64,000 bases of DNA from Pseudomonas botevensis (GCF_019145475.1 NZ_JAHTKI010000010.1:1-64000), one strand, 5' to 3'. Positions 1 to 9,117 are shown, counted from the first letter of the stretch. Translations and numbers: made by a program. The notes: generated by a model not told the origin, from the sequence alone.

Positions 1-60
1 TACTCGAGCTAACGCTCATTGTGTTGAGTGGTGAGAGGCGGATGCGGACTTCGCGGGCTG

Positions 61-99
61 CTTTTGTCTTTGTCTTTGCCTTTGCTTTTGCTTTGTTTT
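61..99. repeat. CTTTG-rich low-complexity tract
   Basis: About 40 bases are built from imperfect tandem copies of TTTGTC, TTTGCC and TTTGCT. The tract runs directly into a REP hairpin. No credible gene uses it. It could be a slippage-prone microsatellite. The whole 1-316 stretch holds only repeats and the downstream end of the first minus-strand gene. Confidence 0.5.
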
Positions 100-123
100 T
101 GTGGGAGTGGGCTTGCCCACGAA
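100..123 (+). repeat. REP element
   Basis: TGTGGGAGTGGGCTTGCCCA followed by CGAA is the Pseudomonas REP consensus with an imperfect stem. Related copies lie near 8970, 9105, 13965, 24640, 39275 and 39315 in this window. Confidence 0.7.
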
Positions 124-188
124 GGCGGCCTTCGGGCCGACCTGGTTTTGGCGGGTGTACATGTTCTTTACTGCCGCTGTGGTCAGTT

Positions 189-236
189 CCCTCTCCCTCG
201 GGGCGGTCCGACGTTTCGGGAGGGCTAGGGTGAGGG
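189..236. repeat. CT-rich inverted repeat (CCCTCTCCC family)
   Basis: CCCTCTCCCTCGGGG on the left is partly mirrored by GGGAGGGCTAGGGTGAGGG on the right. This is the same family of intergenic element as at 6188-6361, 18820-18981 and 26043-26101. Confidence 0.5.
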
Positions 237-316
237 CCGCGTCTTCGAGTCTGTTTGAAGATGTGCCTGAGTCCAAAAAACTCGGCGGCCTGACAGCCGT
301 CTTGCAAGGGCTGTGG

Positions 317-1081
317 TTACTCTCGGCGCGGTTCGGCAGCCTTGGGCAGGATTTTGAGCGGTACTTTCAGGTAGGGGTTCGTGCAACCGATTTTCAAGGT
401 CCGCGGTGGCGCCCAGCGTGAGTTGTTGCCGACCCGGTCGAGGATGCAGTAGGTCACGTCCAGGCGAAGGTCTTCGCCGGCTTCGAGGATGATGGCCGGT
501 GGTACCCAGACCTGGACCGGATGGCCGACATCCGTCTTGCCAATGGGGGGCAAGTCCATGCGTACGTCGCCCCAGCGCAGGGTGATGTCATCGCCTTCGG
601 CCATGTTCAGGTAAGGCTCGATGGTCAGTGGCACGCCACGTCGGATCTGATTTGTATTGACCCCGCGTCGGCAGATGACTTCGGGCAGGCTGACCGGCAG
701 CAGATACTGGTTTTCCTCTTCGCAGCTCGGCGCGAATGGGCCGCCGGGGCAATCCAGTTTGACCTGGACGCGGGTGGTGGCCGACAGCGCCGGTTTGCGG
801 CCGACCTGCATCACCCGGTAGTGCAATCGGGGGGCGCCGTTGATGATGAAGCTCTCAGGGACCCGCAGGCTGATCGCCTGACCGACGTCGGCGGCGCTCA
901 GCAGGTGGGAGGCGACGTAGCAGCCGTCCCAGAACAGCTCGATCAGGTCACCGCTGTCCATGTCGGGATAAGGCTCGACTTCAACCGACAGGTTGGCGGC
1001 CGCCAGAATGTTGATGCCGGCCCGGTGTGCTTGCGCAAGTGTCGGTGGCGCCAGTGGCGGGGTGTCAGAGATGCAGGTCAT
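317..1081 (-). CDS. Conserved hypothetical protein with two tandem beta-sandwich-like repeats
   Basis: Encodes 254 residues starting MTCISDTPPLAP. The open frame runs further upstream, but this ATG is preceded by AGGAGAG at good spacing. The protein contains two diverged copies of a module of about 90 residues, roughly residues 25-115 and 135-230. Each copy has an xVEPYxxMxxGDxIxLxW segment, then xxTDVGxxVxxxVP, then a strand resembling YxVxDRxGNxSxWxPxR. This looks like an Ig-like or beta-sandwich fold. There is no signal peptide, transmembrane segment or catalytic motif. The gene stands alone, with 472 bases of gene-free DNA upstream. Its function is unknown; repeats of this style also occur in large Pseudomonas surface or toxin-associated proteins, which is inference only. 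Confidence 0.75.
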   Translation of the reverse strand: MTCISDTPPLAPPTLAQAHRAGINILAAANLSVEVEPYPDMDSGDLIELFWDGCYVASHLLSAADVGQAISLRVPESFIINGAPRLHYRVMQVGRKPALSATTRVQVKLDCPGGPFAPSCEEENQYLLPVSLPEVICRRGVNTNQIRRGVPLTIEPYLNMAEGDDITLRWGDVRMDLPPIGKTDVGHPVQVWVPPAIILEAGEDLRLDVTYCILDRVGNNSRWAPPRTLKIGCTNPYLKVPLKILPKAAEPRRE

Positions 1082-1553
1082 CGGTTTCTCTCCTTGAAAG
1101 TCTTGCAACGAAGTCCGTTTCTGAAAGAACGAATGGCGTGAATTACCAGGCAATAAAACAGTGGAGCGCTTTTGAAGTTTTATCGAGTCTGGTTGAAGTA
1201 GCGGGCGCCGGTTTACGACTAGATAAGAGTTCGCTGGAAGAGGTGTCAAGGCAGCGGATTAGTTAATTCGTGAATTACCGATTAATCAGAAAGCTCCTAC
1301 GCCTTGCTGTTAATAGGCCTAGGATGCGCGGGGAAAAGAGCCACGGATTACGCCGGTTTTTCGGCTGTTTTGCCATCCGTATCGATGAGGCAGAAAGTTA
1401 TAAAGCGATAAATCAAGGACACGAGGAAGATGTTGCAGGACATATATATGTGTCACGGCAATAGTGTTTGCATTGTGAATGCCGCAAGGTAAGTTTTATC
1501 GAGGGAAACATCACTTCCATCCATGGAAGTGAGTGGTAGTACATCGAAAGTTC
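1082..1553. other. Gene-free interval
   Basis: This 472-base stretch separates the hypothetical gene from tcyN. It is relatively AT-rich in parts, for example the ATATATATGTG run near 1441-1451. It should hold the promoter of the minus-strand gene that starts at 1081. The only strong structure is the palindrome at 1512-1531. The short frames inside it (for example 1270-1464) lack ribosome binding sites and recognisable products. Confidence 0.5.
1512..1531. terminator. Perfect inverted repeat downstream of tcyN
   Basis: CACTTCCAT, a CC spacer and ATGGAAGTG form a perfect 9-base-pair inverted repeat 22 bases beyond the tcyN stop. The loop is too short for a good RNA hairpin and the T-tract is weak. 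It may be a weak terminator or a protein-binding palindrome. Confidence 0.4.
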
Positions 1554-2303
1554 TCAGGCGTGGTTGCGGAACTTGCTGAGGAACTGACGGGTACGTTCTT
1601 CTTTCGGATTGGCGAACAGTTCTTTGGCTTCACCTTGCTCGACGATCACGCCCTTGTCGAAAAACACCACGCGGTTGGCCACGTCACGGGCGAAGGCCAT
1701 TTCGTGAGTGACGATGACCATGGTGCGTTTCTCTTCGGCGAGGCCGCGAATGGTTGCCAGTACTTCGCCCACCAGTTCCGGGTCGAGGGCCGAGGTCGGC
1801 TCGTCGAACAGGATCACTTCCGGCTCCATCGCCAGCGCCCGGGCGATTGCCACGCGCTGTTGCTGGCCGCCGGACAGGCGCCGTGGATAGGCGTCTTCCT
1901 TGCCCGCGAGGCCGACCTTCGCCAGCAGCTTCTTGCCCAGGGCAATGGCGTCGGCGCGGGGCGTCTTCTTGACCACGATCGGGCCTTCGATGACGTTTTC
2001 CAGGGCGGTGCGGTGGGGGAACAGGTTGAAGTTCTGGAACACGAAACCCACATGCTGGCGCAAGTTGCGCACCAGGCCTTGCTGCTGGTTCAGCGGGCGG
2101 CTGGTATCGATCTCGATATCGCCGACCTTGATCCGGCCGCTGGTGGGTTGCTCGAGGAAGTTCAGGCAGCGCAGGAACGTGGTCTTGCCCGAGCCGCTGG
2201 GGCCGATGATGGCCACGACCTCGCCTTCCTTCACTTGCAGATCGATGCCGTTGAGCACGACTTGACCCTTGAACTGCTTTGTCAGTTTTTCCACGACAAT
2301 CAT
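1554..2303 (-). CDS. tcyN: L-cystine ABC transporter ATP-binding protein
   Basis: A 249-residue ABC ATPase of the polar amino acid type that energises cystine import in the cytoplasm. Walker A GPSGSGKT is at residues 34-41, the signature LSGGQQQR at 143-150, Walker B ILFDEP at 164-169 and the switch histidine at about 200. Length and the IEIDTSRP insertion fit the E. coli YecC/TcyN family. It is the third gene of tcyJLN, starting 4 bases after the tcyL stop. The neighbouring dcyD and epsC support a cysteine/cystine substrate, although family members alone could carry other polar amino acids. Confidence 0.9.
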   Translation of the reverse strand: MIVVEKLTKQFKGQVVLNGIDLQVKEGEVVAIIGPSGSGKTTFLRCLNFLEQPTSGRIKVGDIEIDTSRPLNQQQGLVRNLRQHVGFVFQNFNLFPHRTALENVIEGPIVVKKTPRADAIALGKKLLAKVGLAGKEDAYPRRLSGGQQQRVAIARALAMEPEVILFDEPTSALDPELVGEVLATIRGLAEEKRTMVIVTHEMAFARDVANRVVFFDKGVIVEQGEAKELFANPKEERTRQFLSKFRNHA

Positions 2304-2307
2304 GGGG

Positions 2308-2973
2308 TCAGGACTCCTGGTCGTGCCGATTGACCCGCTCTTCCAACTTGTTCTGCAGGTGCGAGAGCACCGTGGCGAGAATCCAGTAGATCAGCGCGGC
2401 GGCAAGATACATGGTGAAGACTTCGAAAGTCCGGGCAGTGATCAGTTGCGCCTGGCGGAACAGCTCCGGCACCTGGATGGTGGCGGCCAGTGCGGTGTCC
2501 TTGACCAGTGAAATGAAGCTGTTGCCCAGCGGCGGCAAGGCCGTGCGCATCGCTTGCGGCAGGATGGCCCGGCGCAGGGTCTGCGCACGGGTCATGCCAA
2601 TACTCGCAGCGGCTTCCCATTGGCCGCGTTCGATCGAACCGATCGCGGCACGCAGGATTTCACAGGCGTAGGCGGCCATGTTCAGCGAGAAGCCGATCAG
2701 GGCCGCCGGCAGCGGATCGAGTTCCAGACCCAATTGCGGCAAGCCGTAATAGATCACGAACAGTTGCACCAGCAACGGTGTGCCGCGAAAGAACGACACG
2801 TAGATGCGGGCCAGCCAGCTCACCGATTTGAAGCGCGACAGGCGCATCAGCGCCAGGCCGAAGCCCAGCACCAGGCCAAAGAACATGCCGCCGAGGCTGA
2901 GGATCACCGTGTAGTACGCGCCCTTGAGCAGGAAGGGCGCGGAGTCCAGCGCGAGTTGGAAAGCCTCTTCCAT
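2308..2973 (-). CDS. tcyL: L-cystine ABC transporter permease
   Basis: A 221-residue inner-membrane permease of the HisM/YecS type that forms the transmembrane pore for cystine. Hydrophobic segments and the EAA loop typical of the family (EAAASIGMTRAQTLRRAILP, about residues 136-155) are visible. Its ATG overlaps the last base of the tcyJ stop (TAATG), so the two genes are translationally coupled. tcyN follows at once. Confidence 0.9.
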   Translation of the reverse strand: MEEAFQLALDSAPFLLKGAYYTVILSLGGMFFGLVLGFGLALMRLSRFKSVSWLARIYVSFFRGTPLLVQLFVIYYGLPQLGLELDPLPAALIGFSLNMAAYACEILRAAIGSIERGQWEAAASIGMTRAQTLRRAILPQAMRTALPPLGNSFISLVKDTALAATIQVPELFRQAQLITARTFEVFTMYLAAALIYWILATVLSHLQNKLEERVNRHDQES

Positions 2974-3773
2974 TATTTCGTGACGTCAGCTTGGAAGTAT
3001 TTTTCCGAGATCTTCGCCAGGGTGCCGTCGGCACGCAGCTCGTCGAGGGCCTTGTTCACGGCGGCCAGCAGTTCCGGCTCGCCTTTGCGCAGGGCGATAC
3101 CGGATTCCTGACGGGAGAACGCCTGACCGGCAGCGACGGTTTTCGGGGCTTTCTTGGCGTATTCGAGGGCTGCCAGGCGGTCGATCAGAATGGCGTCGGT
3201 ACGGCCGTTGTTCAGGTCGGCGAACTTGGTCGGATCATCGTCGTAGGTGCGCACGTCGGCGCCCGGAACGTTGGCGCGGACCCACTGTTCGTAATTGGTG
3301 CCCAGGCCTACGCCGACTTTCTTGCCGGACAGGTCAGCGGCGGACTTGATGTTCAGCGCCGCTTCCTTGTCCTTCAGCACCAGCGCCTGAATCCCGGAGA
3401 TGGTGTACGGTTCGGAGAAGTCATACTTCTTCTTGCGCTCGTCGGAGATGGTCACCTGGTTGACCACCACGTCCAGACGCTTGGATTCCAGCGCCGCGAG
3501 GATGCCATCCCATTTGGTCGGCTGGATCTTGGCCTTCACGCCCAGCTTTTGCGCCAGGGCTTCGGACAGCTCGACTTCGAAACCGGCCAGTTTGCCGTCG
3601 GCGTCAACGAAGGAGAACGGTGGATAAGTGCCTTCCAGGCCGACGTTGATAACGCCTTTGTCCTTGATCTGTTTCAACTGCTCACCGGCAACCGCGTTGC
3701 CGATCAGGCCGGCGCTCAGCGCCAGGCCCAGCGAACCTACCAGCAGATTGCGACGTAGTGCGGAAAAATTCAT
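2973..3773 (-). CDS. tcyJ: Periplasmic cystine-binding protein
   Basis: A 266-residue SBP_bac_3 solute-binding protein with a Sec signal peptide ending near AVAGEQ. The INVGLEGTYPPFSFVD segment and a FEVELSEALAQKLG stretch are typical of FliY/TcyJ. It captures cystine, or related amino acids, and delivers it to TcyLN. It is the first gene of the minus-strand tcyJLN operon. The AT-rich region at 3905-3965 upstream is the likely promoter/activator region, plausibly under CysB control. Confidence 0.9.
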   Translation of the reverse strand: MNFSALRRNLLVGSLGLALSAGLIGNAVAGEQLKQIKDKGVINVGLEGTYPPFSFVDADGKLAGFEVELSEALAQKLGVKAKIQPTKWDGILAALESKRLDVVVNQVTISDERKKKYDFSEPYTISGIQALVLKDKEAALNIKSAADLSGKKVGVGLGTNYEQWVRANVPGADVRTYDDDPTKFADLNNGRTDAILIDRLAALEYAKKAPKTVAAGQAFSRQESGIALRKGEPELLAAVNKALDELRADGTLAKISEKYFQADVTK

Positions 3774-3904
3774 GACAAGCCCCTGTGTTTTCTTATGGAA
3801 GACGCTTAAGGAAAGGTGGCGAATCCGGGATTTGGACGACAGCGCTATCCTGCCTTAAAGCAGCTTATGCGTCTCTCGCGAAATTCGCCTGCGGCGAGAC
3901 TATA

Positions 3905-3965
3905 TGACTGCTTTCTTAGAATTGAAAATAATGAATTTTATTTTTGTTATTCGTTATTTGAATAT
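3905..3965 (-). promoter_or_regulatory. AT-rich promoter/activator region of tcyJLN
   Basis: Sixty bases of very low GC content stand out sharply from the GC-rich surroundings. On the minus strand they contain TTCATTATTTTC and TTCTAAGAAAG. LysR-type CysB sites in enterobacterial sulfur promoters are AT-rich in this way. The tauA upstream region (18711-18777) shares the CTAAGAA word. Assignment to CysB is inference. Confidence 0.4.
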
Positions 3966-3987
3966 GCGCAAGTTGAGTATTTGCTGA

Positions 3988-4061
3988 GCATTCCCACGTT
4001 CAGCCGTGGGAATGCCGCCCGAGACGCTCCGCGTCCCCCGCGAGTGGCGGACGCAGAGCGT
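3988..4061. repeat. Double-hairpin intergenic repeat (CATTCCCACG family)
   Basis: GCATTCCCACG (3988-3998) and CGTGGGAATGC (4005-4015) form an 11-base-pair stem with a 6-base loop. ACGCTCCGCGTCC and GGACGCAGAGCGT then form a second stem with one mismatch, ending 4 bases from the dcyD stop. This two-hairpin unit resembles a widespread Pseudomonas intergenic repeat and could also end dcyD transcription. Confidence 0.6.
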
Positions 4062-4065
4062 TTCT

Positions 4066-5058
4066 TCAAAGAAAGTCTTTGTAGGCGAACAACGCCGGCG
4101 CTCCGCCGGTGTGCAGGAAGATGATCGGCCCTTCATCGAAGCGCCCGCGACCAATGCCGTCGAGCAACCCGGCCATGGCCTTGCCGGTGTACACCGGGTC
4201 GAGTAGCACACCGTCCTGACCCGCCAGCAGCTTGACCGCCGCCAGGGTGCCGGCATTCGGTTCGCCATACCGCGGGCCGAAGTATTCGTCCCACAGTTCG
4301 ACCTTGAAGCTGTCCGGCAACGCCACGCCCAGCAGGTCGGCGGTGCGTTCGGCCAGGCCCTGGACTTTCGGGCGTTGATCTTCTTCGCTGCGCGACACGG
4401 TCACGCCGATCACCGGCAATTGCGGCAACGCTTCGCTCAGGGCGAGTGCCAGACCGCTGTGGGTGCCGGCGCTGCCCGAGGCCAGAACCACGGCGGCGAA
4501 ATCCAGGCCGGTGTCCTTGATCTGCTCGGCCAGCTCCAGGCCGGCGCGCACATACCCCAGGGCACCGAGGGCGTTGGAGCCGCCGATCGGCACCAGGTAG
4601 GGTTTCTTGCCGTTGCTGCGCAGACGCACGGCGAGGGCGGCCAGTTGTTCGTCAGCGTTGTCGAGGTTGTCGACCAGTTCGACCTTGGTGTCGAACAGAT
4701 CCAGCAGCAGGCGGTTGCCGTTGCCGGTGTAATTGCCGTCGTTGGTGCCCAGCGGATTTTCCAGCAGCGCCACGCAGCCAAGGCCCAGTCTGGCGGCGAC
4801 TGCGGCGGTCTGGCGGACGTGGTTCGATTGCAGCGCGCCGGCGGTGATCAGGGTATCGGCGCCCTGGGCGAGCGCGTCGGCGGCGAGGTATTCGAGTTTG
4901 CGCAGCTTGTTGCCGCCCATCGCCAGCGGCGTCAGGTCATCGCGCTTGATGTACACCTCGCGGCCGAGCCAGGTGGAGAGGCGTTCGAGTTTTTCCAGGG
5001 CAGTGGGTTGGCCGAGCAGGTCGAGACGATTAAAGCGGTCCAGCTGTTGTTTGATCAT
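4066..5058 (-). CDS. dcyD: D-cysteine desulfhydrase
   Basis: A 330-residue PLP enzyme of the ACC deaminase/DcyD family that splits D-cysteine into pyruvate, sulfide and ammonia. I start it at [15 protein letters not shown] (ATG 5058); the frame extends upstream without support. The PLP lysine lies in [11 protein letters not shown] (about residues 48-58), followed by the [12 protein letters not shown] cofactor/substrate segment. Family features such as the [11 protein letters not shown] loop are present. It sits between tcyJLN and epsC, so cystine uptake, D-cysteine breakdown and cysteine synthesis are grouped. ACC deaminase activity cannot be excluded without checking active-site residues. 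Confidence 0.88.
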   Translation of the reverse strand: MIKQQLDRFNRLDLLGQPTALEKLERLSTWLGREVYIKRDDLTPLAMGGNKLRKLEYLAADALAQGADTLITAGALQSNHVRQTAAVAARLGLGCVALLENPLGTNDGNYTGNGNRLLLDLFDTKVELVDNLDNADEQLAALAVRLRSNGKKPYLVPIGGSNALGALGYVRAGLELAEQIKDTGLDFAAVVLASGSAGTHSGLALALSEALPQLPVIGVTVSRSEEDQRPKVQGLAERTADLLGVALPDSFKVELWDEYFGPRYGEPNAGTLAAVKLLAGQDGVLLDPVYTGKAMAGLLDGIGRGRFDEGPIIFLHTGGAPALFAYKDFL

Positions 5059-5248
5059 GAGCCTGTACTGGCGGAGGAAGATCACAGGACTATAGGCACC
5101 CCGATTTACCGGGGCAACCGCCAATCGCTTATAGCCAAACGTGCTGAAGCCAGCACTATCGGTTCTTAATTCGCACCCTTTGCGTTGCCGTAAAGTAGTC
5201 GCCGTTGACGCGGCCAGACAGTCCGGCCGCCCGTGAGGAGTCTTTACC

Positions 5249-6175
5249 GTGAGCGAGCGTTCCAGCCATTGGCAATTGCAGACCATCGTCAGCCAACTGC
5301 GTACCGCGCGAGATCAGTGGCGTACGCAAAATGGCCGCGCCAGCGGCGAGCAGGGAGGCCGTGAGTTGCCGTCCCGGGCGGCGATGGCGGAGATTCTCGA
5401 AGCCCTGTGTGGCGCGCTGTTTCCGATGCGGCTGGGGCCGGTGGACCTGCGTGAAGAGAGCGAGGATTTCTACGTCGGGCATACCCTCGATGTGGCGTTG
5501 AATGCGTTGTTGGCCCAGGCGCGTCTCGAACTGCGTTACGTCGCGCGGCACAGTGCCCGGGCCGATACCGAAGTCGAAGCTCAAGCGATCCGGATCATCC
5601 AGGACTTCGCCCTCGCCCTGCCGGGCCTGCGCAGTCTGCTCGACACCGATGTGCTGGCCGCTTATCACGGTGATCCGGCGGCGCGCAGCGTCGATGAAGT
5701 GTTGTTGTGCTATCCGGGAATTCTCGCGGTGATTCACCATCGCCTGGCCCATCATCTGTATCGCGCGGGTCTGCCGCTGCTGGCGCGGATCAGCGCGGAA
5801 ATCGCGCATTCGGCCACCGGCATCGACATCCATCCGGGTGCGCAGATCGGCCGCAGCTTCTTCATCGACCATGGCACCGGTGTGGTGATCGGCGAGACCG
5901 CGATCATCGGCGAGCGGGTGCGGATTTATCAGGCGGTGACCCTGGGTGCCAAGCGCTTCCCGGCGGATGAGGACGGTCAGTTGCAGAAGGGCCATCCACG
6001 GCATCCGATCGTCGAGGACGATGTGGTGATCTATGCCGGGGCGACGATTCTGGGGCGCATCACCATCGGCAAGGGCTCGACCATCGGCGGCAACGTGTGG
6101 CTGACCCGCAGCGTGCCGGCGGGGTGCAATCTGACCCAGGCCAATCTGCAGCATGATGACGGGACGCAGAAGTAA
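5249..6175 (+). CDS. epsC: Serine O-acetyltransferase EpsC
   Basis: A 308-residue serine acetyltransferase of the long EpsC type. It makes O-acetylserine, the carbon acceptor for sulfide in cysteine synthesis. The start is [11 protein letters not shown] behind GTGAGGAGTC. The N-terminal half is helical. The C-terminal left-handed beta-helix carries hexapeptide repeats, including [10 protein letters not shown] and [14 protein letters not shown], with the catalytic-type histidine in FIDHGTG. It is divergent from dcyD and they share a 190-base promoter region. Confidence 0.93.
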   Translation: MSERSSHWQLQTIVSQLRTARDQWRTQNGRASGEQGGRELPSRAAMAEILEALCGALFPMRLGPVDLREESEDFYVGHTLDVALNALLAQARLELRYVARHSARADTEVEAQAIRIIQDFALALPGLRSLLDTDVLAAYHGDPAARSVDEVLLCYPGILAVIHHRLAHHLYRAGLPLLARISAEIAHSATGIDIHPGAQIGRSFFIDHGTGVVIGETAIIGERVRIYQAVTLGAKRFPADEDGQLQKGHPRHPIVEDDVVIYAGATILGRITIGKGSTIGGNVWLTRSVPAGCNLTQANLQHDDGTQK

Positions 6176-6187
6176 AACATCAAAAGC

Positions 6188-6361
6188 CACCCTCACCCCA
6201 GCTCTCTCCCGGAGGGAGAGGGCGCCGACGGAGGGTCTTGCGCTATACATCGACCTGAAAGAACCAGTCGATTATGGATTCGGTGCAGCAAGATCAGGTC
6301 GGCGTAACTCTTAAGCATCCCCCAATCAGTCCCCTCTCCCTTCGGGAGAGGGTTAGGGTGT
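6188..6361. repeat. MITE-like element with inverted CCCTCACC/CCTCTCCC ends
   Basis: CCCTCACCCCAGCTCTCTCC near 6190 and the mirrored CTCTCCCTTCGGGAGAGG plus GTTAGGGTG near 6334-6360 bound about 170 bases. The interior shares TCAGGTCGGCG and ATCAGTCCCCTCTCCCTT with the element at 18820-18981. The structure recalls the nonautonomous R0/R178-type repeats described in P. fluorescens SBW25; the specific family is inference. It fills much of the 459-base epsC-betT gap. Confidence 0.5.
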
Positions 6362-6514
6362 GTAAAGGATGTACCGGTCTCTACAGTTAGGGCGCTTTTG
6401 ACTTTGATTTTTCCACTGAACGAATCCGCCCAAACCCCCGTCATACCCCTCCTCAAGCGGCCGTAAGAAAACGACCGTCCAGCCCCGGGATTAGTCCTTA
6501 GCGTGCTATCCATG

Positions 6515-6542
6515 TTTAACTTGAACGTTCATTCAAGTTAAA
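6515..6542. promoter_or_regulatory. BetI-type operator upstream of betT
   Basis: TTTAACTTGAA and TTCAAGTTAAA are perfect 11-base inverted arms around CGTTCA. Nested inside is the palindrome TGAACGTTCA. Known BetI boxes in bet promoters contain TTGAACGTTCA, so choline-responsive repression of betT is the natural reading. The site ends 92 bases before the betT start. Confidence 0.7.
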
Positions 6543-6634
6543 CCGGCGGTTCGCTGCCCGCTCACAACAGGAGGCTTGCCTTTGCTGAGTCCGATCATTT
6601 CAGCCACTTCCCAACGCCACGAGGTGCACGTTTC

Positions 6635-8635
6635 ATGAGTGCATCGTCCACCCCCGCCAGCGGTCTGGTGCGGATGAATCCGCCGGTATTCTGGTTCGCC
6701 GCGACGGTGATCCTGTTGTTTGGTCTTGTCGTCATCGCCATGCCGGAACAGGCCGGTGCCTGGCTGCTGCAAGCGCAAAACTGGGCGGCCAACACGGTTG
6801 GCTGGTACTACATGCTGGCGATGACCCTGTATCTGGTCTTCGTGGTGGTCACCGCGTTATCGGGCTACGGCAAGATCAAACTCGGTGCCGACCACGACGA
6901 ACCCGAATTCAGTTACCTGTCCTGGGCCGGCATGCTGTTCGCCGCCGGGATCAGCATCACGCTGTTTTTCTTCTGCGTGTCCGAACCGCTGACGCACATG
7001 ATCCAGCCGCCTCAAGGCGAGTCCGGCACCGCCGCGGCAGCGCGTCAGGCGATGCAGATTCTGTTTCTGCACTGGGGCCTGCATGGCTGGGGCGTGTTCG
7101 CCTTTGTCGGCATGGCGCTGGCGTATTTCGCCTACCGGCACAACCTGCCGCTGGCCCTGCGGTCGGCGCTGTATCCGCTGATCGGCAAGCGCATCAACGG
7201 CCCGATCGGTTACGCGGTGGATGGTTTCGGCATTATCGCCACGGTGTTCGGTCTCGGTGCCGACATGGGCTTCGGCGTGCTCCATCTCAACTCGGGCCTG
7301 GACTACCTGTTCGGTATCGCCCACACCCAATGGATTCAGGTTGGCCTGATCACCTTGATGATGGGCGCGGCGATCATCGTCGCCGTCTCGGGGGTGGATA
7401 AAGGCGTGCGGGTGATGTCCGATATCAACATGCTGCTGGCCTGCGCGCTGCTGCTGTTCGTGTTGTTCGCCGGCCCCACCCAGCACTTGCTCAATACCCT
7501 GATCCAGAATCTGGGTGACTACCTGGGTGCGTTGCCGACCAAGAGTTTCGACCTCTACGCCTACGACAAACCGAGCGACTGGCTCGGTGGCTGGACGGTG
7601 TTCTACTGGGCCTGGTGGATCGCATGGTCACCGTTCGTGGGCCTGTTCATCGCGCGGATTTCCCGTGGCCGCACCATCCGCGAGTTCGTCTTTGGCGTGC
7701 TGTTGATTCCGCTCGGTTTCACCCTGGCGTGGATGTCGATCTTCGGCAACAGCGCTATCGATCAGGTGCTCAACCACGGCATGTCGGCGCTGGGCATGTC
7801 GGCCCTCGACAACCCGTCGATGACCCTTTACCTGCTGCTGGAAACCTATCCGTGGAGCAAGACCGTCATCGCCGTGACGGTGTTCATCAGCTTCGTGTTC
7901 TTCGTCACCTCCGCCGACTCCGGCACGGTGGTGCTCTCGACCTTGTCGGCCAAGGGCGGCAACCCGGATGAAGACGGGCCGAAATGGTTGCGGGTGTTCT
8001 GGGGCGCAATGACGGCGCTGATCACCAGCGCGTTGCTGTTCTCCGGCAGCATCGATGCGCTGAAGTCGGCGGTGGTGCTGACCTCGTTGCCGTTCTCGCT
8101 GATCCTGCTGCTGATGATGTGGGGCCTGCACAAAGCGTTCTATCTGGAGTCGCAGAAGCAGATCGCGCAGTTGCATTCGCTGGCGCCGGTGTCCGGTTCG
8201 AAGCGCGGCAAGGGCGGCTGGCGGCAGCGTCTGAGTCAGGCCGTGCACTTCCCGTCGCGCGATGAGGTGTACCGCTTCATGGATTCCACGGTGCGCCCGG
8301 CCATCGAAGAAGTGACGGCGGTCTTCGTCGAGAAGGGCTTGCATGTGGTCACCCAACCGGATCCGGCGCACGACAGCGTCAGTCTGGAAATCGGCCATGG
8401 CGAGTTGCATCCGTTCATCTATCAGGTGCAGATGCGCGGCTACTTCACGCCATCGTTCGCACGCGGAGGCATGGGTTCCAAGCAAATCAACAACCGCCGC
8501 TACTACCGCGCCGAAGTGCATCTGAGCGAGGGCAGTCAGGATTACGATCTGGTGGGCTACACCAAGGAGCAGATCATCAACGACATCCTCGACCAGTACG
8601 AACGGCACATGCAGTTCCTGCATCTGGTGCGTTGA
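6635..8635 (+). CDS. betT: BCCT-family choline/betaine transporter
   Basis: A 666-residue secondary transporter with about 12 membrane segments and a long cytoplasmic C-terminal tail (about residues 500-666) that in BetT proteins senses osmolarity. The BCCT signature tryptophan-rich stretch is visible as FYWAWWIAWSPFVGLFIARI (about residues 315-335). The length and tail match BetT rather than the shorter CaiT/OpuD members. It imports choline, a glycine betaine precursor. No betIBA genes lie in the window; the BetI-like operator upstream implies control in trans. The start ATG at 6635 is preceded only by a weak ribosome binding site. Confidence 0.88.
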   Translation: MSASSTPASGLVRMNPPVFWFAATVILLFGLVVIAMPEQAGAWLLQAQNWAANTVGWYYMLAMTLYLVFVVVTALSGYGKIKLGADHDEPEFSYLSWAGMLFAAGISITLFFFCVSEPLTHMIQPPQGESGTAAAARQAMQILFLHWGLHGWGVFAFVGMALAYFAYRHNLPLALRSALYPLIGKRINGPIGYAVDGFGIIATVFGLGADMGFGVLHLNSGLDYLFGIAHTQWIQVGLITLMMGAAIIVAVSGVDKGVRVMSDINMLLACALLLFVLFAGPTQHLLNTLIQNLGDYLGALPTKSFDLYAYDKPSDWLGGWTVFYWAWWIAWSPFVGLFIARISRGRTIREFVFGVLLIPLGFTLAWMSIFGNSAIDQVLNHGMSALGMSALDNPSMTLYLLLETYPWSKTVIAVTVFISFVFFVTSADSGTVVLSTLSAKGGNPDEDGPKWLRVFWGAMTALITSALLFSGSIDALKSAVVLTSLPFSLILLLMMWGLHKAFYLESQKQIAQLHSLAPVSGSKRGKGGWRQRLSQAVHFPSRDEVYRFMDSTVRPAIEEVTAVFVEKGLHVVTQPDPAHDSVSLEIGHGELHPFIYQVQMRGYFTPSFARGGMGSKQINNRRYYRAEVHLSEGSQDYDLVGYTKEQIINDILDQYERHMQFLHLVR

Positions 8636-8659
8636 TCGGAGCAGGGCGCCGAGGTGATT

Positions 8660-8920
8660 TCAAGACTCGGCGCTCAGCACCATGAACAGCACCATCGCCG
8701 CCATCGGCACGCCGAACACCGCGCTGCCCACGGCGATTTCCGACCCGACCGATTGCCCGGCATGCACCACGCCGACCGCGCCGTTGATCATGGTCAGTGC
8801 CAGCCACAACGCCGCAAAACTGTAAGCCAGGGTCTGCCGGCCGAAGCCAACCTGCTCGCCGATGTACAGCATCAGGGCGAGCAGGATCAGGCCGAAGGTG
8901 ATGATGATCGTGGTGTGCAT
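8660..8920 (-). CDS. Small hydrophobic membrane protein of unknown function
   Basis: Encodes 86 residues with two or three predicted membrane spans (about 4-21, 30-48 and 66-83). The start MHTTIIITFG is preceded by AGGCGCGTCC. It lies convergent to betT with a 24-base gap and has no partner gene. I do not recognise a named family; a two- or three-helix inner-membrane protein is all the sequence supports. Confidence 0.6.
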   Translation of the reverse strand: MHTTIIITFGLILLALMLYIGEQVGFGRQTLAYSFAALWLALTMINGAVGVVHAGQSVGSEIAVGSAVFGVPMAAMVLFMVLSAES

Positions 8921-8959
8921 GGACGCGCCTGTGGGGTATGCGGGGTCTGAGCGGCCGCT

Positions 8960-8982
8960 TTCGTGAGCAAACCCGCTCCCAC
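8960..8982 (-). repeat. REP element
   Basis: TTCGTGAGCAAACCCGCTCC followed by CAC is the REP consensus in reverse orientation. With the copy at 9094-9117 it forms an inverted pair in the gap before the LacI gene. Confidence 0.65.
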
Positions 8983-9093
8983 GGGGAACGGGTGCTGCTC
9001 ACGAGGTTATTTAGAGCATAGTCAAAGGGGCCTTTCAGGATCGCGCCAATTCATCTGAGGCCAAATGTACTTTTCCAGCCTGGTCCACATCCT

Positions 9094-9117
9094 TGTGGGA
9101 GTGGGCTTGCTCGCGAA
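9094..9117 (+). repeat. REP element
   Basis: TGTGGGAGTGGGCTTGCTCG followed by CGAA is a near-consensus REP in forward orientation, 43 bases beyond the stop of the minus-strand LacI-family gene. Confidence 0.7.

Noticed and set aside
8960..9117. Possible prophage attachment or insertion sequence boundaries
   Set aside because: The repeats are REP elements; no integrase, transposase or target duplication is visible anywhere in the window.
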